Assembly (NCBI GenBank): GCA_019635275.1
Contig: JAHBZV010000010.1
Location: 1-64,000 of the forward strand
Source: Burkholderiaceae bacterium
Lineage (GTDB): Bacteria; Pseudomonadota; Gammaproteobacteria; Burkholderiales; Burkholderiaceae_E
Length of the DNA stretch: 64,000 nucleotides
Direction: 5' to 3'
This document shows positions 57,469 through 64,000 of the stretch, in pieces. The translations under genes were made by a program, and so were the position numbers. The first letter of the stretch is position 1, and every line of letters starts with the position of its first letter. The notes beneath the pieces are model-generated. The model made no database searches. It was given only the letters and a program-made list of their open reading frames with translations, and was not told the DNA's origin.

Positions 57469-60355
57469 ATTCCTCGGTTCGGCGCTGGCGATCCGCTACA
57501 TTACGCCGGATCCCCTGCGGAGATCGACGATCGAACCCGTTTCCGACTCGCCGAGTTCCCGGCTCTCGTCGCGCGACCTGGCCGTCTGTGCCGTCGCGCT
57601 CGCGGCGGCCGCGGGCCTGCTGCTGGTGGCCTGGGCGGCGCCGTCGCCGTCGGCATGGCGCGCCGCGCTCGCGGCGTCCGCGGTCGTGGCGATCGCCGGG
57701 CTCGGCTGGGTCTGCATCGCGATGCGCCGCGAGCTGCGCACGGGCCGACGCTCGAGCGAGTTGCTGCGCGACCTCGGCGAGCACCAGCAGGCAGCCGAGC
57801 AACTCGCCGCGCTGGGGTCCTGGGTGCACGACCTGCGGCGCAACACGCTGCACTGGAGCGACGGGGCGTTTCGCCTGTTCGGCATCGACCGGCCGGCCGG
57901 CGTGCCACCGCCGGCCGAGTTCCTCGCCCACATCCACCCGAACGACCAGGAGCGCTGGCAGGAAGCGCATCGGCGCGCGCTGCGCAGCGGCCGCGAGGCG
58001 CGCGTCGAGTTCCGCTGGATGCGTCCGAACCGCGACGTCGTCTGGGTCCGCAGCGTCGGGCGGCCGGAGCGCGACGAGCACGGCCAGACCGTGCGGATGG
58101 CGGGCATCGTGCAGGACATCACCGGCATGCGCGCGATGCAGCAGCAACTCGCGGCGAGCGAGGCGAAGTTCCGCGACCTCACGCACCTGAGCTCGGACTG
58201 GGTCTGGGAGACCGACGCGCAGCACCGCGTCTCGTTCCTGTCCGATTCGATCGACGCCGTGCTCGGCCCGTGGCGGCGCGCGCTCATCGGTCGGCGCCGT
58301 TGGGAGATGGCCGAGGCCGACTTCCTGCGTCCCGACTGGGACAGCCATCGCGCCACCTGCGAGGCGCACAAGCCGTTCGAGAACTTCGAGTTCGGCCAGA
58401 TCGATCCGCAGGGCAACGTCTACCACCTCTCGCTCAGCGGCCACCCGGTGTTCGACGAAGCGGGCCAGTTCACCGGCTATCGCGGCACCGGCCGAAACAT
58501 CACCCGCGAGAAGCAGCAGCGGATGCTGCTCGAGATCGAGGGCGACGTGGCCGGCATCATGCGCGAGCAGACCGAGCCCGCGCGCGTGATCACCGCGATC
58601 ATCATCACGCTGTGTGGCAAGCTCGGCTGGCTCGGCGGCGTGCACCTGGTGCGCACCGAACGCGGCCTGGCCGCGCGCGAGCGCTGGGGCTATCCGGCGT
58701 TCACGAAGATGGTGTCCGACCTGCCGGCCGACATCGCGCTCGAGGAAGGCAGCGTCGAGGGCCTGTGCTGGCGCGAGGGGCGGCATGCCTGGATCACCGA
58801 CCTGCCGGCGCATCCGTCGTTCATCGGCCGCTATCGCACCCGCGCGCTGGGCGCGAAGGCGGCGTTCCTCGCGCCGATCCGCGACGAGCAGGGGCGCACC
58901 CTCAGCCTGCTGCTGTTCCTCGGGCCCGTGGCGTTCCAGGGCGACGTGTTCCTCGGACAGGCCGCCGAGACGCTGTCGCGCACGCTTTCGCTGTACCTGC
59001 AGCGCAAGGCCGCCGAGCGTCGACTGCTGCACGCGTCGATGCACGACGCGCTGACCGGCCTGCCCAACCGCGCCTTCCTGCTGCAGCAGCTCGAGAAGCG
59101 GCTGCAGTCCGACGAGCGCGCCGCGCTGCTCTACGTCGACCTGGACCGCTACAAGCTGATCAACGACACGCTGGGCCACGCCGCTGGCGACAAGGCGCTG
59201 ATCGAGGTCGCACGGCGCCTGCGCGCCGCGGTGGGCGCCGACGACGTGGTCGGGCGGATGGGCGGCGACGAATTCGTCGCCCTGCTCGTGCAGCCGGGCA
59301 CCCGCGAGGACATCGAGCAGGTCGCCCGGCGCGCGCTCGCGGCGATCGAGAAGCCGCTGGTGCTCGCCGGCCGCGCCTACTTCCTGTCGGCGAGCATCGG
59401 CGTGGCGCTCGCCCCGGACGACGCCCAGGACGCCGAGGCGCTGATCCGCTGCGCCGACAGCGCGATGTACCAGGTGAAGTCCGAAGGCCGCAACGACGTG
59501 CGCTTCTTCGCCGGCGGGCTCTCCGACGAGCGGGCCGAGCAGTTGCAGCTGGCCGCCGAGCTGCCGATGGCGATCCGGCGCGACGAGGTCGACCTGTACT
59601 ACCAGCCGGTCATGAACATCGACGAGCGCATCGTGATCGGCTACGAGGGGCTGCTGCGCTGGCGCCACCCGACCCGCGGCCTGCTGCTGCCCGACCGCTT
59701 CCTGCCCGCCGCCGAGCAGAGCAACCTGATCCGCGAGATCGGCCTGTGGGCGATCCGCCGCGCGCTGGACGATCGCGTGCGGCTGGGCATCGACGCGTAC
59801 CCCGACGTCGCGGTATCGGTGAACGTGTCGGCGCGCCAGCTCTCGGAGGAAGGCTTCCTGGCGACGCTCGCCGAGCTGCTCGACGAGCGCGACTTCCCGC
59901 CTCGCCTGCTGCGGCTCGAGCTCACCGAGAGCGCGTTCATCGAGAACCCCGAGCGCACCGTCGCGCTGATCGGCGAGCTGCGCAGGCTCGGCGTACGCGT
60001 CTTCATCGACAACTTCGGCACCGGCTACGCGTCGCTGTCGTACCTGAAGAACCTCCCGGTCGACGGCATCAAGATCGATCACACGTTCGTGAAGGACCTG
60101 CCGGCCGATCGCGGCAACGCCGCCATCGTCCAGGCGATCACGACGATGGCCGCGAAGCTGGGCCTGCAGGCGATGGCCGAGGGCGTCGAGACCGCGGCCG
60201 AGCTGCGCGGGCTGCGCTCGCTCGACTGCCACCAGGTGCAGGGATCGCTGATCGCCGAGCCGCTGCCGTTCGCGCAGCTGCGCGAGTTCATGGAGGCGCT
60301 GCCGACGCTGCGCCAGATGCACCTGGTGCGCGACTCGCGCCTGGGCGCGGCCTGA
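57461..60355 (+). CDS. PAS/GAF/GGDEF/EAL protein (c-di-GMP metabolism)
   Basis: A 964-residue membrane-anchored signalling protein from GTG 57461, which is the best of poor start choices. It has two N-terminal hydrophobic segments (about residues 45-90), PAS domains (about 115-215 and 240-350), a GAF domain (about 360-510), GGDEF (about 530-690; DALTGLPNR then RMGGDEF) and EAL (about 705-955). The GGDEF signature is intact and no RxxD inhibitory site is visible. In the EAL domain EGLLRW, LELTESAF, AEGVE and CHQVQG are present, but the DDFGTG motif reads DNFGTG, so phosphodiesterase activity may be impaired. It could set the c-di-GMP level seen by the riboswitch at 8.3 kb. Confidence 0.9.
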   Translation: MDIFLGSALAIRYITPDPLRRSTIEPVSDSPSSRLSSRDLAVCAVALAAAAGLLLVAWAAPSPSAWRAALAASAVVAIAGLGWVCIAMRRELRTGRRSSELLRDLGEHQQAAEQLAALGSWVHDLRRNTLHWSDGAFRLFGIDRPAGVPPPAEFLAHIHPNDQERWQEAHRRALRSGREARVEFRWMRPNRDVVWVRSVGRPERDEHGQTVRMAGIVQDITGMRAMQQQLAASEAKFRDLTHLSSDWVWETDAQHRVSFLSDSIDAVLGPWRRALIGRRRWEMAEADFLRPDWDSHRATCEAHKPFENFEFGQIDPQGNVYHLSLSGHPVFDEAGQFTGYRGTGRNITREKQQRMLLEIEGDVAGIMREQTEPARVITAIIITLCGKLGWLGGVHLVRTERGLAARERWGYPAFTKMVSDLPADIALEEGSVEGLCWREGRHAWITDLPAHPSFIGRYRTRALGAKAAFLAPIRDEQGRTLSLLLFLGPVAFQGDVFLGQAAETLSRTLSLYLQRKAAERRLLHASMHDALTGLPNRAFLLQQLEKRLQSDERAALLYVDLDRYKLINDTLGHAAGDKALIEVARRLRAAVGADDVVGRMGGDEFVALLVQPGTREDIEQVARRALAAIEKPLVLAGRAYFLSASIGVALAPDDAQDAEALIRCADSAMYQVKSEGRNDVRFFAGGLSDERAEQLQLAAELPMAIRRDEVDLYYQPVMNIDERIVIGYEGLLRWRHPTRGLLLPDRFLPAAEQSNLIREIGLWAIRRALDDRVRLGIDAYPDVAVSVNVSARQLSEEGFLATLAELLDERDFPPRLLRLELTESAFIENPERTVALIGELRRLGVRVFIDNFGTGYASLSYLKNLPVDGIKIDHTFVKDLPADRGNAAIVQAITTMAAKLGLQAMAEGVETAAELRGLRSLDCHQVQGSLIAEPLPFAQLREFMEALPTLRQMHLVRDSRLGAA

Positions 60356-60400
60356 TACCCGAGGCGGGAGCCCGAGGCGCGAGGACCGAGGCCCGAGGCC

Positions 60401-61603
60401 TCAGTCGAACGCGAGTCCCATCGCCTCGCGGACCTCGCGCATCGTCTCCTGAGCGATCTTGCGCGCCTGGTCGCAGCCGTCGGCGATGATGTTGCGCAGC
60501 AGGCTCGGGTCGTCGAGGTAGGGCTGCGCCCGCTCGTGAAAGCCCTGCTGCTCGGCCAGGATCGCGTCGATCACCGGCTGCTTGCACTCGAGGCAGCCGA
60601 TGCCGGCGCTGCGGCAGCCGGTCTGCACCCATTCGCGGGTCGCGTCGTCGGAATAGACGAGGTGCAGCTGCCACACCGGGCAGCGCTCGGGCTCGCCCGG
60701 GTCGGTGCGGCGCACGCGCGCCGGGTCGGTGGGCATCGTGCGGATCTTCTTGCGCACCGACTCCGGGTCTTCGCGCATCGCGATCGAGTTGCCGTAGCTC
60801 TTGGACATCTTCTGGCCGTCGATGCCGGGCATCCGCGACGCCTCGGTGAGCAGCGCCTGTGGCTCGGCCAGGATGATCCGTCGGCTGCCCTCGAGGTAGC
60901 CGAACAGCCGCTCGCGGTCGCCCATGCTGAGGTTCTGCGCGAGCTCGAGCAGCTCGCGCCCCTGCTGAAGCGCGGTGTCGTCGCCCTGCTCCTGGTAGCG
61001 CGTGCGCAGCTCCTGGTAGAGCTTCGCGCGCTTGCTGCCGAGCTTCTTCACCGCCTCGCGCGCCTTGTCCTCGAAGCCCGGCTCGCGACCGAACAGGTGG
61101 TTGAAGCGGCGTGCGATCTCGCGCGTGAACTCGACGTGCGGCACCTGGTCTTCACCGACCGGCACCCAGGCCGCGCGGTACATCAGGATATCGGCCGCCT
61201 GCAGCAGCGGATAGCCGAGGAACCCGTAGGTGGAGAGGTCACGGTCGGACAGCTTCTCCTGCTGGTCCTTGTAGGTGGGCACGCGCTCGAGCCAGCCCAG
61301 CGGCGTGACCATCGACAGCAGCAGGTGAAGCTCGGCGTGCTCGGGCACGCGGGACTGGATGAACAGCACCGACTGCTGCGGATCGATGCCCGCCGCGAGC
61401 CAGTCGATCACCATCTCCCAGACGTTGTTGCCGATCACGTCGGGCGAGTCGTAGTGCGTGGTGAGCGCGTGCCAGTCTGCGACGAAGAACAGGCACGGAT
61501 GCTCGGACTGCAGCCGCACCCAGTTCTTCAGCGCGCCGTGGAAGTGGCCCAGGTGCAGCGCCCCGGTCGGGCGCATGCCGGATACGACACGTTCGGTGAA
61601 CAT
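60401..61603 (-). CDS. trpS: tryptophanyl-tRNA synthetase
   Basis: Charges tRNA-Trp. The 400-residue enzyme has GMRPTGALHLGHFHGAL (HIGH-like motif near residues 10-25), KQPVI near the C-terminus and the KMSKS loop GQKMSKSYGNS (about 264-274). It is longer than the E. coli type (about 334), with an insert around residues 195-245, as in a second bacterial lineage of TrpS. It ends the leftward run that starts outside the window; the gap to the protease gene upstream is 1 nt. Confidence 0.95.
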   Translation of the reverse strand: MFTERVVSGMRPTGALHLGHFHGALKNWVRLQSEHPCLFFVADWHALTTHYDSPDVIGNNVWEMVIDWLAAGIDPQQSVLFIQSRVPEHAELHLLLSMVTPLGWLERVPTYKDQQEKLSDRDLSTYGFLGYPLLQAADILMYRAAWVPVGEDQVPHVEFTREIARRFNHLFGREPGFEDKAREAVKKLGSKRAKLYQELRTRYQEQGDDTALQQGRELLELAQNLSMGDRERLFGYLEGSRRIILAEPQALLTEASRMPGIDGQKMSKSYGNSIAMREDPESVRKKIRTMPTDPARVRRTDPGEPERCPVWQLHLVYSDDATREWVQTGCRSAGIGCLECKQPVIDAILAEQQGFHERAQPYLDDPSLLRNIIADGCDQARKIAQETMREVREAMGLAFD

Positions 61604-61604
61604 T

Positions 61605-62264
61605 TCAGTCGGACAACGAAAAGAGCGCCGCGATCACGCCGACCCCGATGTCGACCAGCGGCGCGACGACGAAACCCAGCACGCCGGTGGCCAGCAAGCC
61701 GAGCAGGATGAAGAGCCCGTAGGGCTCCAGGCGCGAGAAGCGCGCCGCGAGGCGAGCCGGCAACAGGCTGTTGACGATGCGCCCGCCGTCGAGCGGCGGC
61801 ACCGGCACCAGGTTGAGCACGGCCAGCGCGAGGTTGACGAAGATGCCGGCGATCGCCATCCGCGGAAAGAATTCTCCGTCGCTGCCGAAGAGCGTCATCA
61901 GCTTGAGCAGGAAACCCCAGCCGAGCGCCATCAGCAGGTTCGCCAGCGGCCCGGCGGCCGCGACCATGCCCATGTCGCGCCGCGGCGAGCGCAGGTTCGA
62001 GGGCACGATCGGCACCGGCTTGGCCCAGCCGAACAGCATGCCGCCACCCAGCGTCTTGCTTGCGAGCAGGATCAGCGCCGGCACCAGCAGGGTGCCGATC
62101 GGGTCGATGTGGCGAAGCGGATTCAGCGAGACGCGGCCCTGAAGCTGCGCAGTGCGGTCGCCCAGGCGAGCGGCGACGAAACCGTGCGCCGCTTCGTGCA
62201 GCGTGATCGCGAAAATCACCGGGATCGCATAGACCGCGATCAGCTGCGGAAGGCTCAATTCCAT
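61605..62264 (-). CDS. M50-family site-2 metalloprotease
   Basis: An integral membrane zinc protease of 219 residues with about five helices. The zinc motif HEAAH is at about residues 23-27 (ITLHEAAHGFVAARLGD), and the third ligand is in NLVPVPPLDGGRI (about 152-164). The short form lacks a PDZ domain and its substrate is unknown; homologues occur between tsaC-like and trpS genes in betaproteobacteria. Confidence 0.9.
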   Translation of the reverse strand: MELSLPQLIAVYAIPVIFAITLHEAAHGFVAARLGDRTAQLQGRVSLNPLRHIDPIGTLLVPALILLASKTLGGGMLFGWAKPVPIVPSNLRSPRRDMGMVAAAGPLANLLMALGWGFLLKLMTLFGSDGEFFPRMAIAGIFVNLALAVLNLVPVPPLDGGRIVNSLLPARLAARFSRLEPYGLFILLGLLATGVLGFVVAPLVDIGVGVIAALFSLSD

Positions 62265-62285
62265 GGCCGCGATTGTAGCAGCCGC

Positions 62286-62945
62286 CTAGAAGCGCACCCT
62301 GAGCGCCGAAGTCTCCGCACCCCGCGCGACCATGCCCTCGATGCTCCCGCAGCCCACGCGCACCACGAGCGGCTCGTCGCCGGTGAGATCGACGACCGTG
62401 GTCGGTACGAAGCCCTGCCCTCCGGCGTCGAGGACGAGATCGATGCGACGCGCCAGCCGCTCGACGATCGCGTCGGCGTCGGTGAGCGGGTCGTCCTCGT
62501 CCGGAAGGATCAGGCTCGAGCACAGCACCGGTTCGCCGTGCGCCTCGAGAAGCCCCTGCGCGACCGGCGCATCGGGCACGCGCAGGCCGATCGTGCGCCG
62601 CGACGGGTGCCACAGGCGGCGCGGCACTTCCTTCGTAGCGTTCAGCACGAACGTGTACGGGCCCGGCGCCCACTCCTTCAGGAACCGGTATTGGCGGTTG
62701 TCGACCATCGCGTAACTGGAGAGCTCGGAGAGATCGCGGCACATCAGCGTGAGCAGGTGGCGCTCGTCGAGCCCGCGGATCGCGCGCAGCCGGTCGACCG
62801 CGGCCTTGTCCCCCAGCCGGCACGCGAGCACGTAGCAGGCGTCGGTGGGCATCGCCACCAGCCCGCCGGCGCCCAGCACCTCGGCGGCCTGCCGCAGCAG
62901 CCGCGCCTGCGGGTGAGTCGGGTGCAGCGTGAAGCGCTGGGTCAT
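62286..62945 (-). CDS. YciO/TsaC-family protein (Sua5/YrdC domain)
   Basis: A 219-residue YrdC-domain protein. Motifs include GGLVAMPTDACYVLACRLGD (about residues 27-46), RGLDERHLLTLMC and the C-terminal VVDLTGDEPLVVRVG. TsaC makes threonylcarbamoyl-AMP for tRNA t6A; YciO relatives are close paralogues of unclear role. The DERHLLTLM part (K-rich in TsaC as KR.xxxP) fits YciO better. It is coupled to the upstream PHP gene by ATGA. Confidence 0.9.
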   Translation of the reverse strand: MTQRFTLHPTHPQARLLRQAAEVLGAGGLVAMPTDACYVLACRLGDKAAVDRLRAIRGLDERHLLTLMCRDLSELSSYAMVDNRQYRFLKEWAPGPYTFVLNATKEVPRRLWHPSRRTIGLRVPDAPVAQGLLEAHGEPVLCSSLILPDEDDPLTDADAIVERLARRIDLVLDAGGQGFVPTTVVDLTGDEPLVVRVGCGSIEGMVARGAETSALRVRF

Positions 62946-63919
62946 GCGCGCGCCGTCGAAGGGACATCGGTGCCGGCCGGCGCCGGCGCACTGCGCGAAA
63001 TCGCCTGCGCCGTCTCGGGCCAGTCGAGCCACACCGGCACCAGCGTGTCCGGCAGGGCCGGCAGGCTGCCCAGTTCGACGCGACTCTCGTCGGGCCCGTG
63101 GAAATCCGAGCCGCGCGAGGCGCGCAGCCCGAACTCGTGCGCAACCTGCGCGAAGCGCCGGTACTGGTCGCGCGTGTGCGAGCCGCTGACGACCTCGATG
63201 CCCTCGCCGCCTGCGTCGCGGAACCCGGCGATCAGCGACCACAGCGCCGTCTCGCCGAGCCGGTAGCGGCCCGGGTGGGCCAGCACCGCGACGCCGCCGG
63301 CGCCGCGGATCCAGCCCACCGCGTCGCCGAGGCTCGCCCATCGGTGCGGCACGAAGCCCGGCTTGCCCTCGGACAGGTAACGCTGGAACACCTCGTGGAC
63401 GTCGCGACAGACGCCCTGCTCGACGATGAAGCGCGCGAAGTGCGTGCGCCCGACCATCGCCGGATTGCCGACGAACCTCAGCGCGCCGGCATACGCGTCC
63501 GCGATGCCCGCGCGGGCAAGGTCCTCGCCCATCTCCCTGGCGCGCGCGTCGCGGCCGCTGCGCGTGCGGGCGAGCCCGTCGCACAGCGCCTGGCAGCCGG
63601 GGTCGATGCGCAGGCCGACCACGTGGATCGTCTCGCCACCCCAGGTGACCGAGATCTCCACGCCGGGCACGAACGGCAGGCCGAGCCGGGCGGCGGCCGA
63701 GGCGGCTTCGGCCAGCCCGCCCACCTCGTCGTGGTCGGTCAGCGCGAGCAATTCGACACCGTGCTCGTGCGCCCGGCGCACGACCTCGGCGGGCGCGAGC
63801 GAGCCGTCCGACACCCGTGAATGCGCGTGCAGGTCGGCGTTCAGCCGCAGCGGTGCACCTGGCACGTCCGCGGGGGCGTTCATCGGCGCTTTCATCGGTG
63901 CGTGGGTCGGTGCGCTCAC
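62942..63919 (-). CDS. PHP-domain phosphoesterase (RNase AM / TrpH type)
   Basis: Hydrolyses 3',5'-nucleoside bisphosphates and acts on 5' ends of short RNAs in the E. coli homologue. The 325-residue protein has the PHP metal motifs DLHAHSRVSDGSL (about residues 29-41), LLALTDHDEV (about 57-66), VPGVEISV, LAHPGRY and SDFHG. The start is GTG 63919, overlapping the stop of the upstream hydrolase gene; ATG alternatives a few codons later give the same domain. The N-terminal MKAPMNAPADVPGAP repeat is unstructured. Confidence 0.92.
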   Translation of the reverse strand: MSAPTHAPMKAPMNAPADVPGAPLRLNADLHAHSRVSDGSLAPAEVVRRAHEHGVELLALTDHDEVGGLAEAASAAARLGLPFVPGVEISVTWGGETIHVVGLRIDPGCQALCDGLARTRSGRDARAREMGEDLARAGIADAYAGALRFVGNPAMVGRTHFARFIVEQGVCRDVHEVFQRYLSEGKPGFVPHRWASLGDAVGWIRGAGGVAVLAHPGRYRLGETALWSLIAGFRDAGGEGIEVVSGSHTRDQYRRFAQVAHEFGLRASRGSDFHGPDESRVELGSLPALPDTLVPVWLDWPETAQAISRSAPAPAGTDVPSTARA

Positions 63920-64000
63920 AGGCGAGGCGCTCCGGCGAGATGCTCCACGATCAGGCGCGCGACCTCGTCGGGGCGGTCGTGGTGCAACATGTGTCCGGCG
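63916..64000 (-). CDS. alpha/beta hydrolase, C-terminal end only
   Basis: Only the last 28 codons are in the window: ...AGHMLHHDRPDEVARLIVEHLAGAPRL. The GHMLHHDRPDEVA pattern is the final active-site His region of an alpha/beta hydrolase of the haloperoxidase type. The gene continues beyond base 64000 and overlaps the PHP start by 4 nt, so it belongs to the same operon. Substrate not predictable. Confidence 0.7.
   Translation of the reverse strand, partial: AGHMLHHDRPDEVARLIVEHLAGAPRL

Noticed and set aside
56375-60322. Very long open frame antisense to the GGDEF/EAL gene
   Set aside because: GC-rich codon use of the real gene leaves the opposite strand open. The translation has no recognisable motif, while the plus strand encodes complete PAS/GAF/GGDEF/EAL motifs.
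60356-60400. CCGAGGC direct repeats after the GGDEF/EAL gene
   Set aside because: Short low-complexity repeats in a 45-nt gap. Nothing connects them to a known element.

Overview
The window is a very GC-rich chromosomal segment from a betaproteobacterium, most likely a Burkholderiales member. Evidence is the housekeeping order cysS / DUF6352-like gene / alkA-like glycosylase / accA / tilS / lysC / tRNA-Ser on one strand, the dapA-bamC pair, a Bug/TctC-type binding protein, and the high GC with G/C-ending codons. No insertion sequence, phage, CRISPR array or rRNA was seen. Genes are dense and many overlap by 4 nt (ATGA/GTGA/TTGA).

Layout: 0-3.4 kb is the 3' end of a V/A-type ATPase operon (A-B-D). 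3.4-6.2 kb is a minus-strand cluster for an FmdB zinc ribbon, an MlaE-like permease, an MlaD-like MCE protein and a lipoprotein, with no ATPase gene beside it. 6.3-13.8 kb is accessory: a geranylgeranyl-reductase-like flavoprotein, SodC, a c-di-GMP-I riboswitch ahead of a secreted spore-coat-U-like protein, a winged-helix/hydrolase fusion regulator divergent from a TctC protein, and a methyltransferase. 13.9-29.6 kb is mostly core metabolism (tRNA-Ser, lysC, tilS, accA, cysS, cyclophilin, lpxH, cysE, prpF-like, trmJ-like, suhB, an MBL hydrolase, a Nudix enzyme, rnk-like).

29.7-36 kb holds a LuxR-type regulator, a decayed methyltransferase gene, and a sulfur-oxidation locus: sulfide:quinone oxidoreductase behind a sigma-54-type promoter, a PAS/AAA+/Fis sigma-54 activator with a striking palindromic operator, and a SorAB-type sulfite dehydrogenase pair. 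Together these could oxidise sulfide and sulfite and pass electrons to quinone and cytochrome c. A PfkB kinase, mutS and a phosphoesterase follow.

41.1-52.2 kb is the most unusual region: a respiratory cluster around an FNR-like box. Leftward run a 59-aa membrane peptide, a CuA subunit II, a heme-copper subunit I with the His ligands but Gln in place of the active-site Tyr, CtaB, Sco, a cytochrome b/2x[4Fe-4S]/MvhD-like fusion, a small membrane protein, a second divergent heme-copper-like subunit I, and CtaA. Rightward is a paralogous cytochrome b fused to a [2Fe-2S] ferredoxin and an FAD/NAD reductase. The missing Tyr and the FNR-like box make a CuA-type nitric oxide reductase, or another non-canonical heme-copper reductase, a serious possibility.

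52.2-64 kb returns to ordinary genes: a cupin oxygenase, an Ala/Lys-rich lipoprotein with its own promoter and terminator, an MBL protein, bamC, dapA, a methyltransferase, a large PAS/GAF/GGDEF/EAL protein, trpS, an M50 protease, a TsaC/YciO-like protein, a PHP phosphoesterase and the end of an alpha/beta hydrolase. Assignments rest on reading motifs and family resemblance; no database search was run.
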